A stretch of DNA of 64,000 nucleotides from Cylicocyclus nassatus (GCA_958299035.1 CATQJL010000316.1:45133585-45197584), one strand, 5' to 3'. Shown: positions 12,747-26,352, numbered from the stretch's first letter. Translations and numbers: made by a program. The notes: generated from the sequence alone by a model not told the origin.

Positions 12747-14289
12747 CAGTGCTGGACAGAATTATAGGTCCACTCTAGAAAGTGCCATAACTCACTCTGT
12801 TGTCAACAAAATGTGTTAAAATTTGGTACAGCCGTGTGTTTACCAGCCTACTATCAGTCATCAAAATGGGTCTCGCGTTCGGCTATTCAAGAAAAAACTA
12901 AAAATCTTGAAAAAAGCAGGTTTGAAGGCTGGGCAAAATTATAGGTCCACCTGGAGTTTTCACTGATTAAAGCACTTCTTAGCTCCCGAATTTTTTTAGG
13001 TAGGTACACATCTAAAAACTTTAAACAGTTGCTTTGGTCAAGCTGTGTCATACCTCCAAAAAGAACTAATTATCTGCTTTTTTGCCTTGAAAATGCTTTC
13101 ACATGTATTTCGCTCCACAAACCTGCACTGAGTAAGAAATTCTGCAGTTTCTCAGTCAGATCGGAAGCGACGGGGTTTCATCTACTTTTTGGATGCTTTT
13201 TGACGTGAGCATTGAGGAAAAAATCCGTCTTTTTGCTGCTGAAGCAAATCCAACATCGACTTAATCGGGAGAGTAAGCCTCAGTTTCTGCCCTAAAACCC
13301 TTTATGCATTGTCATTATAACCTCAAGATATTGTAGAAGCATTTTTTACACAAGAATGAAGCTGTTTGCCGTACTCGCAAGTGTCCACAAAGCTGCCTTG
13401 CTTCTTCTTCGAAACATGAGTTGTGTGTGCAACGTAATGATGGCGTTACGCGGATCCAAAATAGCTTGCCAAGTGCTACCTCACTTAGATTTTTGACAGT
13501 GATTATTTACTAGATAGTGGATACAGCTTGTAATGTATGTTAGCACATGATTCTTCTGAAAATGGTCGGAGCCACAAATAGCTTTGGTGCTTGTCGCAAT
13601 CAGTTTTTGCAGGGTGATTTCAGTAATTATACTCGAATGCTAGGATCTTTAGAAAGTTGTAACCATGGAATACGGACTCCCCTTCGTAGAACCAATGCCT
13701 TTACTGTACTTAATGCTTCGAACATTGTAAAAGAAGTTTGAAGGCAGAAATTTTAGCTTGAGGATTGCAGTATTGTCAATGTCGGATTTACTTCAGCAGC
13801 AAAAAGTCGGACTTTTTTCTCAATGCTCACGTCAAAAAGCATCCGGAAGGTAGAGAAAATTCCGTCCCTTCCGATCCAGCTGAGAATGCAGAATTTCTTA
13901 CTCAACGCAGGTTTGTGGAGCGAAATACATGTGAAAGTATTTTCAAGACAAAAAAGCAGATAATCGGTTCTTTTTGGAGGCATGACACAGCTTGACCAAA
14001 GCAGCTGTTTGACGTTTTAGATGTTCACCTACCTAAAAAAATTCGGGAGCTAAGAAGTGCTTTAATTAGTAAAAACTCCAGGTGGACCTATAATTTTGTA
14101 CAGCCTTCAGGCCTGCTTTTTTCAAAATTTTCAATTTTTTCTTGGATAACAGAACAAAAACGAGACCCATTTTGATGACTGATAGTAGGCTGGTGAATAC
14201 ACGGGTGTACCAAATTTTGGAACATTTTATTGACAACAGAGTGAGTTATGGCACTTTTTAGAATGGACCTATAATTTTGTCCAGCACTG
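12747..14289. mobile_element. Fold-back Tc1/mariner-like transposon, 1,543 bp
   Basis: The ends are CAGTGCTGGACAG and CTGTCCAGCACTG-type inverted repeats (right end ...TTTTGTCCAGCACTG), flanked by TA on both sides (12,745-12,746 and 14,290-14,291). The inverted arms are very long: 12,747 to about 13,262 pairs with about 13,773 to 14,289, leaving a spacer near 510 bp. The paralogous site at about 881-886 is empty. TA target duplication and CAGTGCTGG-type ends are typical of Tc1/mariner relatives. The only spacer frame (13,547-13,741, plus) has no visible transposase DDE/D motif, so the element looks non-autonomous. Confidence 0.88.
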
Positions 14290-14919
14290 TATAACTTGTT
14301 CGCTAAAATTCTCCTTGTAGGTAAGTCAATGGGGTATGGCACCCCAAAATCAGTGGCTGCTACACCTTTCCAGTGGTTGTGGTTGTGGCACACCCCATTA
14401 TGTTTCCTCCGAAACACTTGAATATTTGGGTTTTTCATATCGCTGCCACAGCTGAATCTTCTTTTCTACCCAAGTAATTTAGTTCAAGATCGCTTCTCCC
14501 AAGGAAAGATATAGTCGTTTTTCCTTACCTGTGCAAGTGGAAAATACTGCGAGAATATTGGGTTAGGTAATATGCTAGGTCTGCGCTATTATGTCAATCG
14601 TGAGGGAAGAGGTGAGTATAAATATATTCGTAAGCGTAAAACACGTAACTTTTACACCTTTGAACAAAGTTAACATGTTCGAAATTGACCATCTCACTGT
14701 GGCCCAATATCTGGAAACAAGTCCGCTATGGCCCACAAGGGTATTTGACATGCTAAATACGAGATGCTTTTGAGCTTTTAAGGCTTGTTTTAAAATTATA
14801 CTTACTATACGTATGCGATGGTAGGTCAAAACATCGTGTAGTAATTGCATAATGCCTACCTGCCATTTTTAACGAATATCATGTTATCGCTAACATGAGC
14901 ATGGCCTTGGTAACGCCCA

Positions 14920-14932
14920 CCCCCCCCCCCCC
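14920..14932. repeat. Poly-C tract (C13)
   Basis: A run of 13 cytosines lies in the right-copy-only block. It is one of several mono-G/C runs of ten or more in this window. Confidence 0.9.
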
Positions 14933-17900
14933 TACCATCTCTGACCCCTCAATAAGACCCACAGGTGTTAAATGCCACACCCCACGCTTGACATTGGTGA
15001 TTGATCAATGACCCTTTTATACAGAGATAGTACATCGAAACGACAAATGTTAAAACGAAACGTTCATACAAAAAAACATTTGACGGGAAGTAGCTTGTCG
15101 GAGTTCAAGCTGTACGTCAGTGCTCACATTTATTGCTGTCCTAGTATCTAGTGCTAAATTTTGACGTACCAAGTGTATGAAAGAGAGCAATTTGAACATC
15201 GTCTTAAAACATTTGAGTGAAGATTAAAATCAAACCGAATATTACTTCATTTTCGGGCTTTACTAAGTTTCGGAACTCAAATGAGAACCTGTAAAATATT
15301 CTCCGAGTCAGCCCTATAGTTTCCGCAATGAATGCTGCTAATTTGGAGAGGAATTACTGCGGTTAATACATGTGTGAGGAACATTCGAGAGAAGAGCTTA
15401 AGCAGCTTCAGTAATTGCAAAATACTGGGAGTTCGTATCCATTTGGAAAGTGCACGAAAATGCTAGATATAAATCACCCAAAAAATGTATATCCATTCAT
15501 AAAATTATTGGGACTTCCTATGCGCGGGCATGTACTCCATACCTTAGACATTCGTATGTACGAATTGTGGAAATTTTGCCATGGCGCAATACGAGTAATA
15601 GGTCAAAATTGCGAATTTACTTTATTCGTCTTTATGCTATCAGTATTCCTAAAGGATAAGTCCGTGGAAAGCTGAAAATTTATGCTTATACTTTCAGTGG
15701 TTTATGCTATAGAGTCAAGTCACCTATCTTGAAAAAGCTCAGGATCGCTTCGGAAGATGTTCAAATTTTGTTTCTTGATTTCTAGCTTGAAAAAATTACG
15801 GAACCGCGCTTATGAGCATGTGATATACAGAGAGAGTGGTGAGCAAGTTTGGGGTTCCTAGATTTTTAGACGGAGATACGATTTTTTTCGATTTTTCAGG
15901 CATTCAGAGTCTTTCAAAATTCGGCCTCAACATCATGTAAATTAAAGTTGTCGCGAAAATCCGAGCTTTATCTTGTAGAACACGTTTCAAACAGAATCTC
16001 TTTAACTTCTACTCGTGTTAATCCTGCAGCGGCATTGCGGAACAAGGATAGGCAGAGAAAAGAACTCCAAACGAAGAATATAGTAGATCACATAACTGTA
16101 GCAAACTTGTTGACTGTAAATTTGCTACATAGACGATGCTCTTGGGTACACTCTGTCATCCACAGCTAAATGAAGTTTTCAATTTTCCGCCAACATACAC
16201 ATTGTACAACAAAAATGAAAATCTGAACAAACACCATCGCTCACTAAGTTCCAAAAAGGTGAATATTTAACTTGTAGTATAGCATTATCTGAAATGAAAT
16301 TATATTCGAACCTCAATCTCGAACAACGAAAGGTAAAGAGTTATAAAATAAGAGTTAAAAAGATCATAGTGTGATTTCGCTGCTCTGTGCGCTAAGTTTT
16401 CTTCTTTTGGAATTCTCAGAAACCGAATCGTGAATTAGACGTCTAGACCACTCGTCATTCGTGACATTTTCTTCAGAGAGAAAAGTAGCTTCAAGCATTA
16501 GGACTACATACAATGAGTCAAGTTGGGCTCATTATGAATGCTGTCGTTGCTGTAGATGGCACCAAAATTGCTGAAATGGGGTAGATCCAAATGTTCTATG
16601 CTTTTAGGCTCTGAGAAGGCTAAAAGGCCGAAACGTTAGCCGGATTAACGGTTTAACAATTTTGTGCCGACTACAGCAACAACAGCATTCATAACGATAT
16701 GCCAAGATTTATCGAGAGTCCAACATGGAACATTAAATGAGTTCAGTCGTAATAGCGAAACCTCGTCATACTCTGATTGCAAAAATTGTTCGTACGACAT
16801 TACCCTGATAAAAACTGCAAAAAACAATAGATATAATGCTTTCTCAAAGTGCCTCCTTTGTGATGACATTTCAATCTATTTTCTAATCGAGCGATAATAA
16901 AGTGGCTTGATTAATCTAGAAACATAAATTTAAGCCTCAATGTTATTCAATTCTACGAATACGCAAATGTCGTCGCGATATCCCAAAGTTATTTCTTTGT
17001 ACTTTAGAGGAACAAATGTAATAACAACCAATGCTGCGAGAAAGCAATTGCAGTCTGGAAACTTAGCAGGAAGCCAGAAATCAAAAGGAGTCCACATAGA
17101 AACTATCGAGAGTCTTTCGTGACACTACAAGCTAACCCGTTTGCAAGGTAGTTGCTGCCTAATAGAGAAGTGAGTGCGCCATAAATTGCACAAAACTTCG
17201 CGTACTTATGACTCGGATCAGAATGAAGGAAGAGGGCTCAAACTTTGCAGGCATACTACCATGCTAACTGCTTACTATCCACCTTTTTTGGACCTCATCG
17301 GTTCACTCCTTCCTCCCGACCCAAAAATCCGGATTTTTGACCATTTAAATTCTTTTCTTTTTTATAAGTCGAGTTTTACGAAAGCTGCTACGCTCAATTT
17401 TGACTACACAAACATTATAAGACCTAAACACTACACAAAAAGGGCCAGCCTTATCGGCTGAGTGTGAGGCCCGTTGTGAATGTCGGGCAAAACGTCGCTT
17501 ATGGAGCAAAGATGGCGAGAATCCGAGGGTACCATTGGATTCGTCGGCAAAATTTAGCCCATATATGCCCTTTTCGTTTATCTCCATATCGACTTAGAAA
17601 GCTGTAATTCCACAGAAAAGCGTATCGGCGTTTTGTACTTATCTACCCAAGGCACGACTCAGTACAATATATTGCACGAAAATTGGCGAACTCATAACTC
17701 GGTTCAAAATAAAGCTAGAGGGCTCAAATTTTGCAGGCGTGCTGCTATGCTAACTACTTACTATACACAGTTTTTTGGGCCTTATCGACACTCCATACCC
17801 TGTACTTATTGACCTATAGAGAGGTAGTTGAAAGATTTTCACCAAAGATAATACTTGTTTAGTGAGAACCCAAAATAGCAAGGTGTTTGAAGCAGGCAAA

Positions 17901-18812
17901 CATTTTCCAAAAATAGTCTAACCATGAGAGAGTAAGAGGGAGTCATTCTAACGTAAAAGTTAGAGAATTCAGTGCATAGAGCAATAAGTTCTATGAAAAC
18001 TTGCATAAATTTCAAAATTCTATTAAAGAAGTCATGCATCAGCCATTCGAAAAGTTCCTGTCCTATACTTTGAGAAAAAAACAAAATCTCTGAGGAGTGA
18101 TCAAAAAATTCTAAAGATAAGTGACAGAAGACTAGGAAAATCAGTTTTTTTTGAGATCCAAGGGCCTTCTTATTTGTAAAGAGATCAAGCTGTGAGTGAA
18201 TCTGTTTTATCATGAATTGATTTGTTTCTCAAGATTTTCATCTGTGTAATTTACTAATTAAAAAGCAATTTTACATGCTGTTCATGTAAAATTAGTTGTG
18301 AACTAGAGCATACCCTTCAAGATTTGCTGCATATTTTGCCCGGCATACCCAGCTAATCTTGACAGCTGATGCGTGAGAAAGAAAGGTCAAATATGTTCAT
18401 TCATATCCAAAGTACAAACTCAGCGAAACTCTCGTGATGGAAGATCATATGCGACACTGAATACCACCCTTTCCTCTCCTTTTTGGTGCATTAGGCATAT
18501 AAGCTAGTGAAAAAATTTAAACAGGGGTTATCTACGATCTACCTAATCTATCTATAATCAGATTATCTACGAGAAACAAGGTGTGCCAAAGAAAGTCCAT
18601 CCCCGAGAATGGGTCGCAAAGTTTTTGAAAGTTACTTACATGAGTTATAAAAATGTGCAAGTGACTTGTTTGTACTTCTAAATAATTAAAATATTTTTCA
18701 AATTTTTTTAAAAATTCATTTTAGCCTTATAAAAAAAATTTTTCGAGAGCGTGGCTATGGGCCCGCAAAAATTTTATGAAGCATACCGAAAAAAATTTCG
18801 GAGTTGCGCCCT

Positions 18813-18831
18813 CCCCCCCCCCCCCCCCCCC
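18813..18831. repeat. Poly-C tract (C19)
   Basis: Nineteen consecutive cytosines form the longest G/C homopolymer in the window. Runs of this length can form G-quadruplexes on the opposite strand and are known in nematode genomes as sites needing a FANCJ-type helicase (DOG-1 in C. elegans). Confidence 0.9.
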
Positions 18832-19299
18832 GAACGGAAATCCAGGGTACGTCACTGGAGACTCAGTATCAAAGGAGTAAAAGTAAGCATGGCGCAGGAG
18901 ATAGGCGGGAAGTGGACGGAGAGAGGAAGAAGGTAGAGGGAGAGAGAACTAGAAACGAAAAACCGCTTCCACGTGCTGTGGCGTGTAAAAATGAAAATTT
19001 TTTGAGTGAAGAAAGTTGAGTTGCTGAGAGTAGTTGCTCACAAACATGATTTTCGCTCTAGAAGAAAAACTACCTTCTGTAATTACATTTGCACATTTTG
19101 TCACTGCGTAATGAAAAAAAACTATTCGAATTCAATAGGGAGTTGTTCCTCTTGCAGATAACCTGTTCAGCTACCAGTGCGAGGTAAGCTTCCTCAAAAT
19201 AGCTCGGATTTCCTAAAAGTAGTGTCTACCCAAGCTTCCTCTTGCAGTTTCTTATCAGCTTTTTCATGGCCATGATTTCAAAAATGAAGCCTACAACAC

Positions 19300-20300
19300 G
19301 TATCTCTATACTAATAAAACCCATTGTCAGTTTGTAGGGTATGTGCGTTAAAGAAACGCGCGCCGCTCAACCGATTCAGCTGAACTTTGCACACATATGT
19401 TCTCGACCCCTGCGCAGATGACAGGCTACTTTTTGCAGCGATTCTTTGGATCCTTCTATCGATCTATCGATTTTCTAAGGAATTGAGGGAATATCATTTA
19501 ATCAAGCATTTTCCCATAGTCATGTAAAGGAGGGCGGTGAAGTTCATTTTCACCTCAGGATCACGAGGATGCGGCTTCAAAGCGGGTCCCAGGATAAGTC
19601 ATCCATCTTATATATAAAGCTGAATGTCTGTTTGTCTGTCTGTCTGTCTGTATGTATGTATGTATGTCTGTGTGTACGTATGTTCCGAATAGAAAATTCC
19701 ATTTCTGAACCGATCGGGACCAAACTTGGCACACATACACTTCGGGCCCCGGCGGGTGTCATAGGCTACTTTTCGTCATCGATCGATATCGATTTTATCG
19801 ATTTTTTGCAAAATTTGAGCTACGGGGCTGGGAGTTGGCAGAGGGGTGTAATCGAGCATGCTGATTACGAATACAATATTAGTTTTTAAAATCGTGCATT
19901 ACTTTTATCGATTTCATCGATTTTTTTGCAAAGTTTGAGCTACGGGGCTGGGATTTGACACAGGGGGGTAATCGAGCATGCTGATCACCCCCGTGGGATT
20001 ATTCAGCCCCCTAGCTCAAATTTTGCAAAAATCGATAAAATCGATAAAAGGAATGCACGGTTTCGAAAACTAATATTGTATTCGTAATCAGCATGCTCGA
20101 TTACACCCCTCTGCCAACTCCCAGCCCCGTAGCTCAAATTTTGCAAAAAATCGATAAAATCGACATCGATCGATAACGAAAAGTGGACTATGACACCCGC
20201 CGGGGCCAAGGGTATGTGTGCCAAGTTTGGTCCGGATCGGTTAAGAAATAGAATTTTCTATTCGGAACATATGGCGGAGCCGGGTAAGCCAGCTAGTAAC
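19300..20300. mobile_element. Helentron/mini-me-like repeats in inverted arrangement
   Basis: Two sub-families are present. One at about 19,309-19,560 has ACCGATTCAGCTGAACTTT-like text (written CAACCGATTCAGCTGAAC in part). The second starts near 19,606 with TATATATAAAGCTGAATG followed by (TCTG)n and (TATG)n, then TTCCGAATAGAAAATTCC and AAACTTGGCACACATAC. The second half of the block (about 20,080-20,300) is the reverse complement of the first and ends in CCGGGTAAGCCAGCTAGTA. The same unit occurs at 47,375-47,640 and 51,280-51,465. A (GTCT)n array, a conserved core and an ACTAGCTGGC...CCGGC end are features of Helentron-associated and mini-me-type elements. The family call is inference. Confidence 0.6.
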
Positions 20301-22105
20301 ATATAAGAAGAGGGGGGGGGGAGGACTCGCAGTGTAGGTAACCAGTGACCGGGGCTGAACCGGGATAGCCAACTAGTCTATTCTAAAGACCATATAGTGC
20401 ACCAAAACGTAGATGGTTCCTCCTAGGGTATGGTTAGTGACTACATGATCATCTGGAAAGCAGATTCGGAGTGAAAGCTGATTTCTGCAGATTTTTGGCT
20501 CAAGATTAATGCACCAATGTCAAGCCATACATTAGCCGCATTATTTGGCTCTGCTAAGGGTGAAAGGTGCTTCTCAGACATGCACGGCTTTTTTTGACTT
20601 GCTGAAGCTTTTAGAAAGTCTTTCTAAATGATGGACGCAAAAAGTCTGATGATAGTCATGAGCTATCTACGTTTGTAATTTTCATAAGCTAATGTGTAGG
20701 TAGCCTACTTCCAAACGCAATAAAAACGAAGCTGAGTAATTAGCTTGCCATTTCGTCCTCGAAAAACATTTACGGAGCTGTATTTCATCACCTGAAATCC
20801 CGAGACGGCACAAACTACAAATCTTGGTTTGCTAAGCACTGCAATTTGCACTTTTGGGCTTTGGTTTTGACAGGCGTTTACGCAGAGAGGGAGAAAAGGA
20901 TATTGTGATTATAAGTGAGATACTTTTTTGCGCCAGATGGCTATGAGCAGAATTTCACCATTGTTATCCTCTCAAAGGGGTCCTCGCAGAAGTCATAAAC
21001 AAACCATTTTCCTACTGTATGCAAGCTCTGGTCAGAATGGAGGGAAAGAGAGTAAGAAATTGAGGCAAATTCATTCCAATTAGATGTTAGACCATCGTAT
21101 TAAGGCCGCATATTCGTTTCCGTGTAACTACGAGGAGAGCCAATTATCTTCTTTATCCATAGCAGTTTGTATCTCTTCTGGGAAATGAAGCGACTGAAGT
21201 GATCCCGGGATAGATCTATTGCGATCTCGAGTTTCTGCATCACTCCGCAAGTGTAGACATCAAAGCATTTCTATTATAAACAAGTTTCTACTAGGAATAT
21301 ATGAAACTATGACCGGAGATAAATCGGCTTCCATGTCAGCGGTTCCGTTTACGACACCACATGCGTGAAAATACGCACCGATGCTGGGAAAGTCTATCAA
21401 GTACTTCCTGCAATAATAAGATAGCTACTGGCATTCACTCTTCCATGCTATGTATGAAAATATAATATCACTATGAGGTAGCACTGATTTGCATAAGCGA
21501 GAAAATGAAGGATCTCTGTTCCGGGTAGGAACAAGACGTATTTATAAGGCATTTAGCACAGCTAGGAGCAAGGAAATGTACATAAGAGGAGCCTGGCACA
21601 AACGTAAAGCAGAAATAGTTTGTTTTCGCTCGCATTTTTTGTGGCTTGTAAGATGACATCGAGGCCTTCTTTCCTCCTCTCCTTTTTCACTTCACAATTA
21701 CATGACAAGAAAGCCATATTTTGAGATAACAGACTTATGATGCATGTGTCATACACACAAACATTCGGAGTCTGAGTTAGGTGATTGATTGGAGCACCAC
21801 CTTATGATGTTCTACGGAAAATGAAGTTAGGTAGAAACATAATGACTTGGAGTCATTCGTAATACTCGCCTCACTGTCTTGTTATGCAGCGCGACTCTGA
21901 TTTTATTTCAATGAAAATCATCTCCTTTGATGATACCTGCAGGTCTTCCTACTAGAACAGGTCTGAATATAAGATTGAAGCTGATAAAAAAAATCTACTC
22001 GAATTTAGAATTTTGAAGTTGCTGTATTGCCAGAGATCGAAACATGAAGGAGAATTTGGAAACGGCCAATACGTTAGTGTTATAAACAAAGCAGTCAATG
22101 TTGTA

Positions 22106-23055
22106 TTAGGCTGTCCGGAAATTGATGCCCGTTTTGAATTTCAACCGCAATAAGTCATACACTCTTCATTTCTAAATATATTGCAAAGTACCATTCGATA
22201 GAGCAAAGCAAGCTCTACAAGATGGCCATCTTGCTTTTGCAACAGCTCTCATCCATCTCGAGTTTTGAGCCAAAAACTAAAAAGACTCAGCAGCCCGAAA
22301 AATCGAAAAAAATCGTAACTCAGTTCATAAAAAACCTACAAAAATTCTAACTTGTTCACGCAAACCCTATCCACATAAGACATCAATATACGCCTTTGCC
22401 GTATTTTTTTCTCTGTTAGAAACCAAGAAAACGGAAATTTTCATGCATTTGCCAAAGTGATGCTGTGCCGTCCCCACATAGCAAATTGGATACCACAAGC
22501 CTGTAGAAGCACAGACTTAAATTTTCAGCTCTCTACAAGCTTTAGTTCTCGAAAAATTTGAATTTTAGCTTGGACCACCTAACTAGGGAAAGCTATATTC
22601 GGTATTTCTCGAGAACTAAAGCTTGTAGAGAGCTGGAAATTCAAGTCTGTACTTCTACAGGCTTGTGGTATACAACTACCTATGTGGGGACGGCACAGCA
22701 TCACTTTGGCAAATGCATGAAAATTTCCGTTTTCTTGGTTTCTAACAGAGAAAAAAATACGGCAACGGCGTATATTGATGTCTTATGTGGATAGTGTTTG
22801 CGTGAACAAGTTAGAATTTTTGTAGGTTTTTTATGAACTGAGTTACGATTTTTTTTCGATCTTTCGGACTGCTGAGTATTTTTAGTTTTTGGCTCGAAAC
22901 TCGAGATGGATGAGAGCTGTTGCAAAAGCAAGATGGCCATCTTGTAGAGCTTGCTTTGCTCTATCAAAAGATACTTTCAGCCTATTTAGTGGTGAGAAGT
23001 GTATGACTTAGTGCGGTTGAAATTTAAAACGGGCATTAATTTCCGGACAACCTAA
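22106..23055. mobile_element. Mariner-like palindromic element, 950 bp
   Basis: The termini are TTAGGCTGTCCGGAAATT and its inverse (AATTTCCGGACAACCTAA), with TA on both outer sides (22,104-22,105 and 23,056-23,057). The arms are almost complete inverted repeats of about 450 bp meeting near 22,560-22,600. One arm carries AAGATGGCCATCTTG, itself palindromic, at both 22,218 and 22,931. TTAGGTTG-type ends and TA duplications fit mariner. There is no room for a transposase gene, and the frames on each arm mirror each other. Confidence 0.85.
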
Positions 23056-24089
23056 TACTTAGTATCTCCAAGTATTACAGTCTCATAAGTTTTGATAGAA
23101 CAGCGACGACAAAGATTTATTTTTGACATATTGCTCAGCATAACGTATAAACGTAGAGGCGTGTAGTTATAACTTTTTTTGCCAAAAATGAATATGTAGG
23201 CCCTGAAACTTATCTTATTATCGTAGCTTTTCAGATTTTTAGCAATCTGACAATTCGATTTTTCTTGATTCTAACTCAAACGTTTGTTCTTCGCCGAAAA
23301 TGTCAAGTTTTGTTGAAAATCACATGTTCTCTTTTTCAATAAAATAGAATCATGCAATTCATTAGCAGGAGACACTTTGGTTGTTTGTCATAAATGGTGT
23401 AACAGATCTTTCGTGTCGACCTGAGATTCAACTAAAATAGCTTGGAATTTTCGAGCTTTCGAACTTGAGTAGGCTTTGATTTTTGGTCAACCCAAGAAGC
23501 CATTTCTGTAGGCTTAAGCTGCTTATTTCAAAAAAATTCCAATTCATGTAAACGTATGAGACAGACCTTCGTAAGATCGCAATTGCCAGGAAATAAGCAT
23601 GACCATTTATATTTTTGTAATTATCCAACGTTTTAGCACTCAATATCGCTCCTTCTTTAGAGCCAAGAAAAACTTAATGAAAATTCTAAATGAAGACAAT
23701 CAGAGTTGATTGAAAGCCTAGTATCACAAAAGCGCAATCTGCCATAGATTAGAATTACTTTCTGAGAGCAGCAACAATTTACAATTTCGTTGCCGGCAGT
23801 ATTATCCTCCAAAGAACTTCTTCTGCTATTGCGACATTGAAAAAAATAGCATTGGGAAGCGTAATCAAATAGGAATACAAAACCCCGCACAACGCTCTTT
23901 CTTCACCATGGTTAACGCGCAGAAAAGCAAGAAAAACCAATATAGCATGCCCAAATGTCAGATAATCGGATGTAAGTGACTTAGAAAAGGATCACTTAGG
24001 AAGAATGACCTAGACAAATTAGTTAAAATAATTTACGACCACAAAATAGTTTTGCCTTTTCTTCTTTACGGCACACCTTGAGTGTATTC

Positions 24090-24090
24090 A

Positions 24091-24125
<35 letters not shown>

Positions 24126-24126
24126 A
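24090..24126. repeat. (AAAT)n microsatellite, right copy
   Basis: This is the duplicated counterpart of the array at 5,802-5,840, with surrounding sequence conserved on both sides (GAGTGTATTCATAAAT upstream, GTCGAGTGCATCAAT downstream). Confidence 0.9.
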
Positions 24127-25032
24127 ATAAGTCGAGTGCATCAATTAACAATAATACTGATAGACAGATAAATAATTAAATATAAATAAATTTCCTAGGT
24201 GGAGTTGTGAAATGTGATGTTTAAGGGTTCATGATAGATATTGTGCTTTATATTTCGTTTTTGTACACCAGATCGCCCCATAAGTCCGTAGTCTTCATTT
24301 TGGTCTTCCTTTCTTTGAGAAGCGGTTGATTTACGACTAGATGAGTACAATGAGAAAAATTGGTCGTGCTTTTTTTTTAAAAATTCATTGTTTCATAAGA
24401 AAAGCTGATCATTATATTTTTCAGCTTCCAAAGACAGGATTTTTGAAAGGCAAATTTAAGCATTTTTGGCAGCTCATATCTTCTCATAAATAGAAGGGGT
24501 CTGCATGAAATTTTTGTCGATCATCTAAAATGGCGTTTGCACGTCAATATTGGGAAAAGAAGAATTGTAAGGATTGCTTTAAAACACCTAGTGTGGAAAA
24601 GAATGTCTCGTAAAAAGACTTTTCGTGAGACACGTAAGCCGTTCTGCACTAAATATTGCTGGACCTGAACAAAACGGTTGATCAGACCGTATGCAACCCT
24701 ACTATATCGTCCAAGCAAACCTCTACTGCACAAAAGGCCTAATCAACAATCCCGGCGATTTTTGCAAAACATGATCCCCTACGGGAAACTAAAAACTGTC
24801 CTGCAACACTGGCCGGGACTTACATTGGTATCATTTGTACTTTTCAGATTCCTCGCCCCTTCAGATTATTTGTCACGATTCCTGCAAAAAGCATTCAAAC
24901 GGTGTTTATATGCGTTTCATTTATCAAAAAGATCTCAGGCGCAGGTGACTGACGACGTTTTTGTACCGGACCGACTGTTTCAAAAAACGGAGTCAAAAAT
25001 ATGACGGCAAGGTGACAGATGTGCGTAACAAG

Positions 25033-25266
25033 CAGGGCTCGGCATAGGTGGCTTACAAGCAAGCTGGATATCGTTTTTGGGACAAAATCAAAGGGAATTT
25101 CGTTTTTGAGACACGAAGTTTGCGACGTTTTTTAGTCGACGTTTCGTTTTTGAAGGTTTCTTAAGGATTACGGTGTAGGGTCAAAGGGAATTTCGTAAAA
25201 ATTCGCAGAAGTCAAGGGGACTTCGTTTTTTTGTATTTTCAACTAGCCACCTCGTGCCGAGCCCTG
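25033..25266. mobile_element. hAT-like MITE, 234 bp (right copy only)
   Basis: It begins CAGGGCTCGGCATAGG and ends CTCGTGCCGAGCCCTG. The flanks are GTAACAAG and GTAAAAGG, a decayed 8-bp duplication. The left paralogue at about 6,743-6,750 reads GTAATAAG with no insertion, which is the expected empty site. The interior shares GGGACTTCGTTTTT-type motifs with the copies at 7,825 and 58,843. Confidence 0.82.
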
Positions 25267-26352
25267 GTAAAAGGAACTGACTGAATTTCCAGGAAATTAC
25301 TGCATTTTTACTGGTTCATGAAAGCTTATGAACTGCGAACTTATGAAACGACTTGATACATTACTGGAAAGCAATACTTGCTTATGAATTTGACACAATT
25401 AGCAAATAAAGTATATTAGAGTTAGATTTTGAAGAACTGGTGCATTTTGAGAAAAATGGGGTTTGCATAAATCATTACACAAGTTCAGAATATGATGCAG
25501 CACCTTTCCAGGAAGTTTTCCAAAAAAAATGAAGAAAAGTTGACGGCGTGAGCGTGCTTGACACAAAATCGGAATGCCAAGGTTCGCTAATGTATGCTGT
25601 TCAAGCGCTTTTACAGCAATCAAGGCATCAATTAATTTTTTTGAAGTGGAAGTCACGCTGGAGGGAGGCAACACGGAAGTTTTAGTAGACTATGGTAATA
25701 AACAAGCCATCCTCTGCAAAGCATACCATCGAGAATCATATGTGATCTAATTATTAGGTTGGCAGACAATTTTCTTGCACTTTTTCTTTCTAATTCTCAG
25801 AGAACCCTAGGAGCTTCGTAAAAACCGCAGTCGCTTCATCCTTGCGAGGAAAGGCATTTGTGTCGGAGTGGACTTTTTTTATGAGTTATATATCATTCGT
25901 ATGGTCTTTGAGTGCTAATCATAACGGTCTTCTATATCTGCTTATCGGATTGAACAAGTTTTGGGGCATTTCCTTGTTTGCAGCATAGTCAGTGAGTGTC
26001 TAAATGACCCTAATTTCGCAGCAAATGCGAATTTGCTCCAGACTCACATGCTTGGAGTCTGATATGTATGGTGCACAAAAAACATTGGTGGTAGTTTTGA
26101 GGCACGCTGATACCTTAGTTCCGCAAAATGCAAGTAAATTCAATGCCATTTATGCCTGAACAAATGCCTGTAAGTTTGTTCATAAGATCGATAAGCAGAT
26201 GAAGAAAGCATATTCGTAATCAGCATTTCAAGGCGGCCATTATGGTGTACAAATTGCTAGTTAATTTGCGTCAAATACCTTCCCTGTTTGGAAGATGACC
26301 AATGTGACTCTACTCAGAACTGATAAATGCAAAAGCACGCACAACCAGCAAC

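Larger units (their letters stand above)
11876..26352. repeat. Right copy of the segmental duplication, expanded by insertions
   Basis: This is the same-order, same-strand match to 1-8,056, stretched to about 14.5 kb. The extra DNA is in discrete blocks: 12,747-14,289 (fold-back transposon), about 14,800-16,580, about 17,170-17,815, about 19,030-20,420 (Helentron-like repeats), about 21,970-23,670 (including a mariner-like palindrome) and 25,033-25,266 (hAT-like MITE). No gene is supported. The block at 14,800-16,580 has a C13 tract and no recognisable element ends. The block at 17,170-17,815 contains a direct repeat of about 45 bp (17,247 and 17,736). Confidence 0.85.

Noticed and set aside
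19620..19680. (TCTG)n/(TATG)n region read as a Cys/Val-rich peptide
   Set aside because: It is microsatellite translation inside a repeat element.
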